Positions 42,309 through 51,519 of a DNA stretch of 64,000 nucleotides are shown piece after piece. Below the pieces are notes generated by a model. That model ran no database searches. It saw nothing but the letters and a program-made list of their open reading frames with translations, and was not told the origin of the DNA. Numbering within the stretch: position 1 is the first letter of the stretch; every line of letters starts with the position of its first letter. Both the position numbers and the translations under genes were made by a program. Source of the stretch: an uncultured Acidimicrobiales bacterium (GTDB lineage Bacteria > Actinomycetota > Acidimicrobiia > Acidimicrobiales > SHLQ01); the NCBI GenBank assembly GCA_938041035.1, contig CALHYX010000001.1:24366-88365 (forward strand), read 5' to 3'.

Positions 42309-43478
42309 CTAAGAATTCTCGAACGCCTGCCGAGAACGTTGCTCGAGGACCAGTCCCATGTCGCTGTCGAACGCCAGGGCGGCGTCGCCGCTCATCAGCC
42401 GATCGACCGCGGATCCGGCCACCCGCGCCCGCCACCCGTGGGCGAGACGCGACTCCGGATCGCCGCGCACCAGGCCTTCGATGTCGGCGCGGGTGCCCAG
42501 CATCGCCGGGTCGAGTTCGAGATCGCGGGCCAGTTGGTTAATCCAGGCGCCGACGAGGGCGACGGCCGGGCGCCGTTCGCTGATGGGTTCGGCCCGCTTT
42601 TTGGGCTCTGGACGGCGGAACGGGTTGTCGATGCCGTGCTGCACCGCAGCGAGCACCTGGTCGCCCACATCACCTTTGAGGTGCCGTTCGTCGAGACCGC
42701 GCAGACCCTTGAACCCGGATCGCTCGGTCGGGCGCTTCTGGGCCAGTGCCACGATCGCGAGATCGGGAAGGATGAAGCGGACGGGCTGATCGAGTTCCGC
42801 GGCCCGGCGCTCGCGCCAGGCGGCGACCGATTTGGCCACGCCGACCGCGGCGCCGCGGAGATGACGGGTTTCCTTGATACGAATCCAGGCATCCTCGGGC
42901 TCTCGCAGGTTGCGGCCCTTCTCCAACATGTCGCGGAACTCGATGTCGGCCCATTCGGCCCGACTTCGTTGTTCCAGACCCTCGACGATCCGATCGTGAA
43001 TCTCGAGCAGATCGGCGACGTCGGAAGCGGCGTAATCGAGTTGGCTCTGCTTCAGCGGTCGGGCCAACCAGTCGGTCAGTCGATCGCCCTTGGGGAGGCG
43101 CTTGCCGAGGTACTTTTCGTGCAACGCCGACAGCGATGGTGAGGCGAGACCGAGAAACCCGGCGGCGATCTGGGTGTCGAAGAGATGCCGCGGGGCCGTG
43201 TCGGCGGAGTGGTCGAGCACTTCCAGGTCCTGACTGGCCGCGTGCATGACCGTCAGCGTGTCGGACTCGAGCACCCGGGCGAGCGGGTGGAGCCTGACCG
43301 CCAGCGGGTCGATCAGCACGAGCCCGCCGGCCCAGGCGATCTGCACGAGGGCGACCTTGGGGAAATAGGTGCGTTCGCGATGAAATTCGGTGTCGAGGGC
43401 GATGCGATCGTGCTCGACCAGCTCGTCGACCACGTCGTTGAGTTCGCCTGCGTCGGTGATGATGTGGTGTTCGGTCAC
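42309..43478 (-). CDS. rnd: ribonuclease D
   Basis: A 389-residue DEDD exonuclease. The acidic residues are visible in ALDTEFHRERTYFPKVALVQ (motif I), HAASQDLEVLDH (motif II) and YAASDVADLLEI (motif III with its Tyr), followed by two HRDC-like helical domains. It trims 3' ends of tRNA and other small RNAs. The start is GTG at 43478, four bases from the stop of the rhodanese gene upstream on the minus strand. Confidence 0.9.
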   Translation of the reverse strand: MTEHHIITDAGELNDVVDELVEHDRIALDTEFHRERTYFPKVALVQIAWAGGLVLIDPLAVRLHPLARVLESDTLTVMHAASQDLEVLDHSADTAPRHLFDTQIAAGFLGLASPSLSALHEKYLGKRLPKGDRLTDWLARPLKQSQLDYAASDVADLLEIHDRIVEGLEQRSRAEWADIEFRDMLEKGRNLREPEDAWIRIKETRHLRGAAVGVAKSVAAWRERRAAELDQPVRFILPDLAIVALAQKRPTERSGFKGLRGLDERHLKGDVGDQVLAAVQHGIDNPFRRPEPKKRAEPISERRPAVALVGAWINQLARDLELDPAMLGTRADIEGLVRGDPESRLAHGWRARVAGSAVDRLMSGDAALAFDSDMGLVLEQRSRQAFENS

Positions 43479-43482
43479 CGGC

Positions 43483-43821
43483 CTACCCGAGGTCCGAATC
43501 GAACGGTTTGCCGCTGGCCACCCAGGCCTTTGTCCCGCCGGCGACGTTGATGGCGTCGATGCCGTGGGGGCGGAGAAACGCCGCCGCCTGCATGCTGCGC
43601 CCGCCTGCCGCGCAGACGACGAAGACGGGCTGATCGGTCGGCAGGTCGGCGATGCGCTCGGGCACGGTGGCCAGGGGAACGTGGACGACCCCGGCTATGC
43701 GCGCCTCGGAGAACTCGTCGGGTTCGCGAACGTCGAGGACGAATGGCGGCGGGTCGCCGGTCAGGTGCTCGGCGAGCTCCTCGATGTCGATTTCGGGAAC
43801 GTCGGTGGATTCGGTGGACAA
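43483..43821 (-). CDS. rhodanese-domain protein
   Basis: I start at the TTG 43821, six bases after GGAG, which gives a compact 112-residue single-domain rhodanese. The active-site loop is VCAAGGRS, with the Cys carrying the persulfide, and the CH2-type end AGGTKAWVASGKPF is typical. It can move sulfur from thiosulfate or a persulfide donor. Longer in-frame starts to 43959 add a basic stretch with no rhodanese features. It is probably cotranscribed with rnd. Confidence 0.85.
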   Translation of the reverse strand: MSTESTDVPEIDIEELAEHLTGDPPPFVLDVREPDEFSEARIAGVVHVPLATVPERIADLPTDQPVFVVCAAGGRSMQAAAFLRPHGIDAINVAGGTKAWVASGKPFDSDLG

Positions 43822-44008
43822 CTGGTACTCCGCACTGAAACTTGCTCGTCGAATACTGCTCGATCTCGTCGACTCAGGGTACGAGCGTTCGAGAACGGTC
43901 CGCCCGCTAGGCGGTGCGAGCGGCAAACCTTCGTCCCGGGCTTTTGCCCGTATCCCCACGCACTGCGCACCCTAGCGCTACGCGGCCAACCGGTCATGAC
44001 GGGCGTCG

Positions 44009-45073
44009 TCAGGCCCCGACCTCGACGTCGGGGTAGGCCGAAACGATCGAGAACCAGAACGCCGAACGGGTAGCGAGAAGCCGACCGTCGGCGGTGCGAA
44101 CCGTGGCTCCCGTGCCGTCGGCGACGACGGTGACCGTTGCACCACCGAAGCGATCTTCCACCTCGCGTGCCGGATCGGTCGGCCAAGCGCGCACCTGTCC
44201 GGTCGCGGGGTCCTCGGCGACGATCACGCGCGCCGAGGATGCCAGTCGATCGTCGTCGAGCGCCTCGGCTCGCACGGGGAACGGCACTCGGCCTTCGTCC
44301 ACGCGTTCTGCGTAACCGGCGAACCCGTCGCGGTCGTAGCTGCGCCCCTCGGGTCGGGCGAGCACGCTCGTTGCGGGGTGCTCCGCCCGCCAGGGGGCCC
44401 ATCGGGTGGTTTGGGAGGCGATCAGGGTCAGTTCGGCATCCGTGCGCGGGCCGACGATGGCGACGCCGGACACCTGCCACCAGTACGACCCGGTCTCCCG
44501 GTCGACCATCACCATGTCGTTCTCGTACAGCGCGCTGGTGTTCGAGAAGGTCAGCTCGTTCCCGTCGAGCAGGCGCTCGTACACCACGCCGCTGCCGCAC
44601 AGGGGGCAGTAGGTTATCGCCACGGGAGCCCCGCCGAGTTCGTCGTTGACGATTTCGTGGCTGTTGAGGATTCGGGCGGGGAACGCCCACGCCGCGCCGT
44701 TTGGGTCCACGTAGCCGACGATGAGGTCGTCGTCGTTCAGCCAGGCGGCCTCGTCGGCGGATTCATAGGCCGGGGCGTCGAGCGGCGCAATCGCGTCGAA
44801 CAATCGCTGTCGATCGGCCTCCGTGGACTCCGACAGCGGCAGTGACCCACCGTCGAAGGTGTCGAACAGGACGAGGTCGAGGGGGACCGAGGCCTGGGAT
44901 GGGTCGACGGCGGGGGTCGTGTCCGGGTCGGTCAGCGCGAGCGGCCGGGTGGCGACGCCCGCGGGGCCGGAGGCTCCGGCGGCGGAGGTGTTGTCGGCCA
45001 GCCCGCTCGGGTCATCGGACCCGCACGCCGTTGCCAACAGCGCGACGAGCGTCAGAGCGGCGAGAAATCTCAT
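44009..45073 (-). CDS. lipoprotein with DUF3179 domain
   Basis: From the ATG at 45073 the 354-residue product has a lipoprotein signal (MRFLAALTLVALLATAC with Cys17 as the lipid anchor). The mature part carries the DUF3179 signature ITYCPLCGSGVVYERLLDGN, whose CxxC suggests metal or redox binding. Downstream are the conserved FSNTSALYENDMVMVDRETG and SQTTRWAPWRAEHP segments. It should be exported and anchored at the outer face. The activity of DUF3179 proteins is not established. The very long ORF that extends to 46315 is a frame artefact. Confidence 0.85.
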   Translation of the reverse strand: MRFLAALTLVALLATACGSDDPSGLADNTSAAGASGPAGVATRPLALTDPDTTPAVDPSQASVPLDLVLFDTFDGGSLPLSESTEADRQRLFDAIAPLDAPAYESADEAAWLNDDDLIVGYVDPNGAAWAFPARILNSHEIVNDELGGAPVAITYCPLCGSGVVYERLLDGNELTFSNTSALYENDMVMVDRETGSYWWQVSGVAIVGPRTDAELTLIASQTTRWAPWRAEHPATSVLARPEGRSYDRDGFAGYAERVDEGRVPFPVRAEALDDDRLASSARVIVAEDPATGQVRAWPTDPAREVEDRFGGATVTVVADGTGATVRTADGRLLATRSAFWFSIVSAYPDVEVGA

Positions 45074-45107
45074 GCCCGGGAAACTCCCGAGCCCCCCAAT
45101 CGATTCC

Positions 45108-45144
45108 CGCGAACCATCTGGTGCCTGGCACCAGATGGTTCGCG
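45108..45144 (-). terminator. 18-bp hairpin, copy 2 of the intergenic hairpin family
   Basis: CGCGAACCATCTGGTGCC and GGCACCAGATGGTTCGCG pair perfectly around one T. It abuts the mobA stop codon and separates mobA from the lipoprotein gene. Compared with copy 1 (3169-3207), three base pairs of the stem changed on both sides. Confidence 0.75.
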
Positions 45145-45741
45145 TCACGAGTTTTCGGCGCGATAGGCGGTGAGGTCGGCGGGGGTGTCGAGGTCGGCGA
45201 ACGATACGGGGCTGACCCCCTCGACGTCGACGACGACGAGGTCGGCGATCGCCGCCCGGATCGACCGGGCACCGGCGGCGAAGGCGGTTTCGAGCCGGGG
45301 AAGCGCCGCGTCGCGCCAGGCGCCGTGGCCGTACTGGCGTCGCCCGGTGTGGTCGATGGCGATGGCGGCGGCCGCGCTGGGTGTGGCCCGGAGGCGATCG
45401 ACGACGAGTGAGACCCCGCTCGGGTCGATGTCGGGCATGTCGCAGGCGACGGCCATGAGTATCGGCGCCGGGGACCAGCGGAGCGCAGCGATGATGCCGC
45501 CCACCGGCCCCTCGCCCGGGAAGACGTCGGCGATGGTGGGCAGGTCGAGACTCCCCGGAGCCCGGCCCACGCCGATGACGGGGTCGGCCCCGGCGGTGGC
45601 GAGCGAGTCGGCAGCCCGTTGGGCGAGCGATCGGCCGTCGATCACGAGGGCGGCCTTGTCCTCCCCCATCCGTCGGCTCGAGCCCCCGACCAGAACAACG
45701 CCGGCGAACCCCGGCTCCCCGCTCGCCGGGTCGGAGGTCAT
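45145..45741 (-). CDS. mobA: molybdenum cofactor guanylyltransferase
   Basis: From the ATG at 45741 the 198-residue protein has the nucleotidyltransferase P-loop-like signature AGVVLVGGSSRRMGEDKAAL at about 13-32, and a DMP motif (VACDMPDIDPSGVS) for Mg2+ binding. It joins GMP to molybdopterin. No other moco genes are in the window. An 8-base gap separates it from the DUF3151 gene. The hairpin at 45108 follows immediately. Confidence 0.85.
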   Translation of the reverse strand: MTSDPASGEPGFAGVVLVGGSSRRMGEDKAALVIDGRSLAQRAADSLATAGADPVIGVGRAPGSLDLPTIADVFPGEGPVGGIIAALRWSPAPILMAVACDMPDIDPSGVSLVVDRLRATPSAAAAIAIDHTGRRQYGHGAWRDAALPRLETAFAAGARSIRAAIADLVVVDVEGVSPVSFADLDTPADLTAYRAENS

Positions 45742-45749
45742 CGTTCGGC

Positions 45750-46202
45750 TCAGCGGGCCCAGATGTCGTTCGGCGGCCAGGTCGGGTCGAGCTGCCGCAG
45801 GAACAGGCTGCAGCGCTCGTCCTCGTCGCTTTCGCCGATGCGCTGGGCCACGGCCTGCAACCCGGCGAGGCAGCGCAGGAATCCGCGGTTGTTGTGCTCC
45901 TGCCACCGTACGGACCCGGCGCCGCGCCAACCGCTTTGGCGCAGCCGATCGAGACCTCGGTGGTACCCGACTCGGAACGCGGCGTAGGCGCTCGCGTCGT
46001 CGGTGGCCAACTGACCGAACGCCGCCCATGCGTCCAACATCCGCGGCCACCGGGTGACGACGTGACCGACGGCGGCGCGACGTTCGTCGTCGGGCAACGC
46101 GAGCGCAGCCTCCAGCGCGGCCAGCGCCTCGGCGGGTTCGTCGTCGATGATGGTGTCGGGCGGGCCGGTGGTCGAGAGCGATATCGGTTGCTGATCAGAC
46201 AT
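45750..46202 (-). CDS. DUF3151 protein
   Basis: 150 residues that match the actinobacterial DUF3151 family as I remember it: EPAEALAALEAALALPDDER, a region with VTRWPRMLDAWAAFGQLA, then the conserved AAFRVGYHRGLDRLRQSGW and WQEHNNRGFLRCLAGLQAVA. It is cytoplasmic and all helical. The function is unknown. It lies upstream of mobA and downstream of pyk with 21 bases between. Confidence 0.8.
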   Translation of the reverse strand: MSDQQPISLSTTGPPDTIIDDEPAEALAALEAALALPDDERRAAVGHVVTRWPRMLDAWAAFGQLATDDASAYAAFRVGYHRGLDRLRQSGWRGAGSVRWQEHNNRGFLRCLAGLQAVAQRIGESDEDERCSLFLRQLDPTWPPNDIWAR

Positions 46203-46223
46203 GGCGCCAGTGTAGATAGCGGG

Positions 46224-47651
46224 TCAGCCGACCGTTTCGATTCGCAGGATATTGGTGGCCTGAGCAGCGCTGTAGGCGCCCGCCAGAACCGCGACCTGTT
46301 CGCCGGTGCGGACATAGCCGTCGCGCTTGGCCTGCTCGACCGCGAACGCGACTCGGCTGCCCTGCGCCGGCGGATCTTCGAACTGCACCGGGATGGTCCC
46401 CCAGCTCATGGTGAGCTGCTGGACCGTGCGGGGGTTTGAGCTGAACCCGAGAATCTGAGCCCGAGGCCGGAAGCGGGCCATCGACCGCACGGTGAAACCC
46501 GAACCGGAGATGCACAGAATGGTCTTGACGCCCAGTTCCTCAGCCGCCCGCCAGGTCGCCATGGTCATGGCGTCGGTGACCGAGAGGTTGTCCTCGGTGG
46601 AGGTCATGCGCAGTTCGCTCAGGCTGCGCGCCCAGTTGTCGTGGTTGAAGTCCTCGTCGGCCCGGCTGGCGATGCGGGCCATCGTGCGCACGACGTTGAC
46701 CGGGTCGGTGCCAACCGCGGTCTCCCCCGACAACATGACCGCGGAGGAGCCGTCCCACACGGCGTTGGCCACATCGGAGGCCTCGGCCCGGGTCGGCGCC
46801 GGGTTGGTGATCATCGACTCGAGCATCTGGGTGGCGGTGATCGCCGGCCGGCCCAGGGCGATGCACTCACGGATGATGGCCTTTTGCAGGCTGGGAAGGT
46901 CTTCGAGGCTGCATTCGCTACCGAGGTCGCCGCGGGCGACCATCACCGCGCCGGAGGCTTCGATAATGCCGGTGAGGTTCTCTACCGCCGCTCGGGTCTC
47001 GATCTTGGCCACGATCAGCGGTCCCCGCGGGTGGGGCTCGGTGCCGACCCGGCGGACATCGTGGGCGGACCGGACGAACGAGACGGCGATCATGTCGACG
47101 CCGGCGTCCACGAACGCGTCGAGCGCGACGAAGTCGGATTCGGTCGGGGTGGCGATCCGGAGACGATCGGCCGGAATGTGGATGCCGGGCCGACCGCTGA
47201 GCACGCCGCCGTGGGTGATCTCGGCGACCAGCTCCTCGGGTTGTTTCTCCTTCACCTCGATGATCACCCGACCGTCGCCGATGTTGAGCCGGTCGCCGAC
47301 CTGCACATCATCGAGGAGTCCCTCGTAGTCGACCTGCATGACGTCGGCGGTGCTCTTGTCGTTGCCGATGCGGAGCCGGATCGTGTCCCCGACGGGCAGG
47401 TCGACGTTGTCCTCGCCAAAGCTGGCGGCGCGCACCTTGGGGCCGGGCAGGTCGACGAGAATGCCGACGTATTTGCCCTCTTCTTCGGCCACCTTGCGGA
47501 TGCGCTGCACGCGTGCGAGGTGCTCGTCGATGGTTCCGTGGGCGAGCCCGAGGCGGGCGACGTCCATGCCGGCCCGCACGAGCTGGCGAAGCGTTTCCTC
47601 GTCCTCGGAGGCGGGTCCAATGGTGGCGATGATCTTGGTGCGTCTACGCAT
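46224..47651 (-). CDS. pyk: pyruvate kinase
   Basis: The ATG at 47651 (a GTG is present at 47657) gives a 475-residue enzyme. It begins RRRTKIIATIGPASEDEETL and has the substrate/metal region VMVARGDLGSECSLEDLP, the conserved MLESMITNPAPTRAEASDVA and the C-terminal lobe (LCISGSGFTVRSMARFRPRA). It makes pyruvate and ATP from phosphoenolpyruvate and ADP. The C-terminal domain is regulatory. No operon partner is close except DUF3151. Confidence 0.96.
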   Translation of the reverse strand: MRRRTKIIATIGPASEDEETLRQLVRAGMDVARLGLAHGTIDEHLARVQRIRKVAEEEGKYVGILVDLPGPKVRAASFGEDNVDLPVGDTIRLRIGNDKSTADVMQVDYEGLLDDVQVGDRLNIGDGRVIIEVKEKQPEELVAEITHGGVLSGRPGIHIPADRLRIATPTESDFVALDAFVDAGVDMIAVSFVRSAHDVRRVGTEPHPRGPLIVAKIETRAAVENLTGIIEASGAVMVARGDLGSECSLEDLPSLQKAIIRECIALGRPAITATQMLESMITNPAPTRAEASDVANAVWDGSSAVMLSGETAVGTDPVNVVRTMARIASRADEDFNHDNWARSLSELRMTSTEDNLSVTDAMTMATWRAAEELGVKTILCISGSGFTVRSMARFRPRAQILGFSSNPRTVQQLTMSWGTIPVQFEDPPAQGSRVAFAVEQAKRDGYVRTGEQVAVLAGAYSAAQATNILRIETVG

Positions 47652-47739
47652 AAGCACTACACGCTAGTGGCCACAGCGCGCGGCGCCGTGGGGATCGGCG
47701 AAGTTACTTCGGGATTCTTTGCGTCCGGACCTGTTCGAC

Positions 47740-48291
47740 CTATTCGGATCGGCGTTCCTCGAGTCGGGCCAGCAGCCGATCGCGGACGGACTCGCCCGGT
47801 CCGCGGGCGGGGTCGCCGGCGCGCCGCCAGCCCAGCCGTGCCGAGTACAGCAGCGGGGGTTCCTTCAGCCGCCCCTCCCCCACCTCCACGACGCGTGCGA
47901 AGAACAGGTCGTGGTCGAAGCGATCGGTGATGGTGTCGATCACCTCGCAGTGAAGCCAGGCGATGGCGTCGGGCACGACCGGGTGCCCCGACTCGCGGGT
48001 GATGAACTCGGTGAAGCGACGCTCGAATCGGTGGCCCGGGTAGGAGAAGTACTGGCCCTGTTCGATCTGGTCGGCGGCGAGCAATGACACCGTGAACTCG
48101 CCGGATGCGACGATCAAGGGGTGGGTGTCGTGTTTCGGCGAGGACGACGCCATCACGATCGGCTCCTCGAACGACACCTGGGACACCCAGTGCGAGGTGT
48201 ACGCCCGCGTGACGCCCTCGTGTTCGGCGGCCACGACCTGCACCGCATGCATCATCTGGCCGAGGCTTCGTTTCAGTTCGCGATCGATCAT
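47740..48291 (-). CDS. flavin reductase domain protein
   Basis: 183 residues with a split-barrel flavin reductase core: VQVVAAEHEGVTRAYTSHW, SFEEPIVMASSSPKHDTHPL and GEFTVSLLAADQIEQGQYFS. The family binds FMN or FAD and reduces it with NAD(P)H for partner oxygenases; F420-linked members also exist. It is the downstream partner of the SirB1-like gene (one-base gap). Confidence 0.85.
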   Translation of the reverse strand: MIDRELKRSLGQMMHAVQVVAAEHEGVTRAYTSHWVSQVSFEEPIVMASSSPKHDTHPLIVASGEFTVSLLAADQIEQGQYFSYPGHRFERRFTEFITRESGHPVVPDAIAWLHCEVIDTITDRFDHDLFFARVVEVGEGRLKEPPLLYSARLGWRRAGDPARGPGESVRDRLLARLEERRSE

Positions 48292-48292
48292 G

Positions 48293-49135
48293 TCAGTTCA
48301 GTCGGGCTCGGAGGTTCATCGCCTCGGCGATGGCTCGTTCGGCGGATTCGGGTTCGGCGCCGACGGCGAACGACTCCAACGTTTCGGCCGCGGCGTCGAA
48401 TCGGCCCAGGCTGGTGAGGGCGGCGGCCAACTCGGTGTGCTCATCGTTCGGCAGGCCCTCGATGTTGGTGCGGAGCAGCAGTACCGCGGCGAGCAGCGGC
48501 CGATCCTTCTGTTGTCGGGCGACGGCGAGCAGGTTGTTCAGCACCCGTACCACGATCGACAGTCGCGGTACGGGGAGCAGATACTGCGTGGTGAACGCCA
48601 CGTGCGGCCCGTGCAACTGTTGAAACAGTCGCTCGCAGTCGGCTTCGCGCAGGCGGGCGCCGCCGTGGAACGGGTCGACGAACATGCCCTTGTCGACCTG
48701 ATCGCGCACGAGGAAATGCCCCGGCATACCCACCCCGACCAGCGGCACCTGAATGCGGCGACCGACCTCCATCATCAACACGGACAACAGGATCGGGATC
48801 CCCGTGCGGTTGCGAATGACCGAGGGCAACAGCGAGTTGGCGGGGTTGTAGTAGTCGTCGCGGTTCCCGCGGTACTCGAGTTCGTCGAACAGGCGTCGGG
48901 TGAGGCCATCCAGGGTCGGTTCGCTCACCGACGCCGCGAGGTCATCGAGTACTTCGAGATGCGGGGCGATGGGGTCGTCGCGGCGAGTGGCGGGGTGGTC
49001 CCCGGGGTGCGGTGGCGTCCCGATCTCGGAGGCGTTGGCGATAACCGCATCGATGAGGAAACACGCCTCGTCGATCGCGATCTCGCGGTCGTCGCGCGAC
49101 AGCAGCTCGGCGAAGCGCGCCAGGTTGGGTTCCAC
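48293..49135 (-). CDS. SirB1-like transglutaminase-core / tetratricopeptide-like protein
   Basis: From the GTG at 49135 the 280-residue protein matches the SirB1 family. It has NPANSLLPSVIRNRTGIPIL, LMMEVGRRIQVPLVGVGMPGHFLVRDQ and VDPFHGGARLREADCERLFQ; the transglutaminase-like fold carries the His and Asp, but the nucleophilic Cys seems to be absent, as in many SirB1 proteins. A helical, repeat-like tail follows. It is divergent from the phosphodiesterase gene at 49190 and coupled to the flavin reductase gene. Confidence 0.8.
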   Translation of the reverse strand: MEPNLARFAELLSRDDREIAIDEACFLIDAVIANASEIGTPPHPGDHPATRRDDPIAPHLEVLDDLAASVSEPTLDGLTRRLFDELEYRGNRDDYYNPANSLLPSVIRNRTGIPILLSVLMMEVGRRIQVPLVGVGMPGHFLVRDQVDKGMFVDPFHGGARLREADCERLFQQLHGPHVAFTTQYLLPVPRLSIVVRVLNNLLAVARQQKDRPLLAAVLLLRTNIEGLPNDEHTELAAALTSLGRFDAAAETLESFAVGAEPESAERAIAEAMNLRARLN

Positions 49136-49189
49136 CCGTCCAAGGTAGCCGTTGCGGTTCCCCGGGGGGCGAGCACTACGTTCGTGGCC

Positions 49190-49957
49190 ATGCCCATTGC
49201 GACGAAGTGGCCATTCCTCGCCCACGCCGGAGTCCTCGCGTTCGCCCACCGCGGCGGTGCCGTCGACTATCCCGAGAACACCATGGCGGCGTTTCAGCAC
49301 TCCGTGGATCTGGGCTACCGGTACCTGGAGACCGACGTGCATCGCAGTGCCGACGGCGTGTTGGTCGCCTTTCACGACGACGTCCTCGACCGAGTGACCG
49401 ACAAACAGGGCGCGATCGCCGACATGGCCTGGGCCGACATTCAACAGGCGCGGATCGACGGGACCCATCGCATCCCCCGACTGGCCGAGCTGTTCTCGTC
49501 GTTCCCGGACGCCTACATCAACATCGACCCGAAAGAGGACGACACCGTCGAACCGCTCATCGACGAGATCGTGGCCCACGATGCCATCGATCGGGTTTGT
49601 GTCGGGTCGTTTGAGCAGCACCGACTCGAACGGTTGCGCGAGGCGCTCGGTCCGGGCCTGTGTTCGTCGACATCGCCGCGAGAGACCGCCGCGATCGCCG
49701 GGCGGGGGTTTCGTCTGCCCGTGCCGCTGCCTGCGGTGGGGTGTGCGCAGGTGCCGGTGGAGCACAAAGGGGTCACGGTGGTGACGGAACGGTTCGTCGG
49801 CGCGGCCCATCGGGCCGGAATCCAGGTGCACGTCTGGACGATCGATGAGCCCGCGGAGATGCAGCGGCTGTTGGATCTGGGGGTGGACGGGCTCATGACC
49901 GATCGCCCCAAGGTGCTGAAGGCCACCCTCGAAGCCCGCGGCGACTGGGCCGAATGA
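49190..49957 (+). CDS. glycerophosphodiester phosphodiesterase family protein
   Basis: From the ATG at 49190 the 255-residue barrel has LAFAHRGGAVDYPENTMAAF at about 16-35, YRYLETDVHRSADGVLVAFH and YINIDPKED. The His, Glu and Asp ligands of the family are kept. This is the more typical of the two members in the window. The longer ORF extending to 48092 runs antisense through the SirB1 and flavin reductase genes and is rejected. It is on its own transcript. Confidence 0.9.
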   Translation: MPIATKWPFLAHAGVLAFAHRGGAVDYPENTMAAFQHSVDLGYRYLETDVHRSADGVLVAFHDDVLDRVTDKQGAIADMAWADIQQARIDGTHRIPRLAELFSSFPDAYINIDPKEDDTVEPLIDEIVAHDAIDRVCVGSFEQHRLERLREALGPGLCSSTSPRETAAIAGRGFRLPVPLPAVGCAQVPVEHKGVTVVTERFVGAAHRAGIQVHVWTIDEPAEMQRLLDLGVDGLMTDRPKVLKATLEARGDWAE

Positions 49958-50017
49958 CCCAGGTTTTGTTGGCCGGATAGTTCAAACCGACTACGGCGGG
50001 GCCGATGGAACAGGGAT

Positions 50018-51343
50018 ATGACCTCCCCTGGCCTGGATCCCGACCTTTTGCCGCGCGTCTCGCCCCGTCGCGCCATCGCTGCCGTGGCCGTGGTCATCGC
50101 CCTGGTCGCCGCGGCCGCCGGCCCGGTCACCGGCCAGGAACTCCCACCGGTCGTCGCCCAGGAGGATCCGCCTCCGCCGGAAGAGCCCAAAACGCCGGAG
50201 GAGATCATCGCCGACCTGGTTCCCGACCAGGAGCTCAGCGCCGGCCTGGCCCGGCTGCAACTCGAGAGCGACGACTATGAGAGCGCCGTCGCCGGACTGC
50301 TGGTGGCCCTCAACGATCTCGAGGACGCCGAGGACCGCAAGATCGCGGCCGAGGGGCTGGTCGGACAGCTGGCCGAACAACGGGTGACGCTAAAGGACGA
50401 CCTCGCCGAGCTCCGGGCCGAACGTCGCTCGATGGCGGTCGAACGCGATGTCGCCGTGCAGGCGTTGCGGGTCCTCGCCGTGACCCAGTTCGTCGCCGAG
50501 GGCAGCGAGGAGGATGTCGACCAGATTGCGCTCGACCCGTCACGCATGATGGAAGCGTCGCAGCTGGGCGCCTACACGACCGAGGTGGCCGAGGTGAACG
50601 CCGCCACGATCGACCGGCTCGACGGCGAGATCGCCGTCAACGAAGCCGCGGTGGCCGAGACCATCGAAGGACTGGCGAACATCGCTCGCGGCCTGGTCGA
50701 AGCGCGCGACGAAATCGAGGACCAGACCGTCCGCGCCTATCTGATCCGCACCGAGATGCCCGCGATGCAAGAAGCGGTGCGCAACGCTCGGTGGGGTTCG
50801 CTCGTGCGCGGGCTGGATCTTCCCCTCGTCGTGCTCGACGCCTACGTTCGAGCGGCCCGCACCGTCTCGGCCCAGAGGCCCGGCTGTGGCGTCGAATGGT
50901 GGATGCTGGCCGGTATTGGTCGGGTCGAATCGGGCCACGGCACGTTTGGCGGCGCGGTGGTGCAGGCCGACGGCACCGCAACGCCGCCGATCATCGGTAT
51001 CCCGTTGTCGGGTGCTCGAAACACCGCGGTGATCCTCGACAGCGACGGCGGACTGCTCGACGGCGATGTGGTCTATGACCGGGCGGTGGGACCGATGCAG
51101 TTCATCCCCACCACCTGGGCGGTGTTCGCCGTCGACGGGAACGGCGATGGTTACGCCGACCCCCACAACCTCTACGACGTCGCCACCGCCGCCGCCAACT
51201 ATCTGTGCCGGGCGGCCGGATCGGTTGCCAACCCCGCGGGACTCGACCGGGCCTACTTCGCCTACAACCACAGCCTCGACTACGTGAACAAGGTGCGCGG
51301 GTTCGCGTTCGAGTACCGGAACTTCAACGTGCCGGCTGCGTAA
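50018..51343 (+). CDS. exported MltB-like lytic transglycosylase with coiled-coil domain
   Basis: 441 residues. A signal peptide (RAIAAVAVVIALVAAAAGPVTGQE, about 18-41) is followed by a long coiled coil (about 85-235). The C-terminal SLT_2-type domain has AGIGRVESGHGTFGG (catalytic Glu), then DRAVGPMQFIPTTW and FAYNHSLDYVNKV. The family cleaves peptidoglycan between MurNAc and GlcNAc, leaving a 1,6-anhydro end. The coiled coil may bring it to a wall or division complex. The same domain pairing occurs in other actinobacteria. It has no obvious operon partner. Confidence 0.88.
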   Translation: MTSPGLDPDLLPRVSPRRAIAAVAVVIALVAAAAGPVTGQELPPVVAQEDPPPPEEPKTPEEIIADLVPDQELSAGLARLQLESDDYESAVAGLLVALNDLEDAEDRKIAAEGLVGQLAEQRVTLKDDLAELRAERRSMAVERDVAVQALRVLAVTQFVAEGSEEDVDQIALDPSRMMEASQLGAYTTEVAEVNAATIDRLDGEIAVNEAAVAETIEGLANIARGLVEARDEIEDQTVRAYLIRTEMPAMQEAVRNARWGSLVRGLDLPLVVLDAYVRAARTVSAQRPGCGVEWWMLAGIGRVESGHGTFGGAVVQADGTATPPIIGIPLSGARNTAVILDSDGGLLDGDVVYDRAVGPMQFIPTTWAVFAVDGNGDGYADPHNLYDVATAAANYLCRAAGSVANPAGLDRAYFAYNHSLDYVNKVRGFAFEYRNFNVPAA

Positions 51344-51348
51344 TCATC

Positions 51349-51418
51349 CTCGGCACTTCCGGCCGAGATCCGCGGCTGGTTGGGTGGGGGCTGGTTCATG
51401 CTCGGCACTTCCGGCCGA
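51349..51418 (+). repeat. two identical 18-base hairpin repeats after the transglycosylase gene
   Basis: CTCGGCACTTCCGGCCGA occurs at 51349-51366 and again at 51401-51418. Each can fold as TCGGC-ACTTCCG-GCCGA. The first copy starts five bases after the stop codon. They could terminate the gene or be binding sites for the ncRNA region that follows. Confidence 0.7.
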
Positions 51419-51519
51419 ACCCCGGGGGCCAGCCTGTGCAAAACCCTGTGTGAAAAGTGGCACACCTTGGGGATTCCCGATCCGTTCTGGGGACAGGGCT
51501 GGGGATCTTGCCGGATCGC

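Noticed and set aside
44009..46315. 768-residue ORF across the lipoprotein, mobA and DUF3151 regions
   Set aside because: Only its last 354 residues are a real protein with a lipoprotein signal; the rest is another frame of mobA and DUF3151 genes.
48092..49189. N-terminal extension of the second phosphodiesterase
   Set aside because: It is antisense to the flavin reductase and SirB1 genes; the real start with the HRG motif nearby is at 49190.
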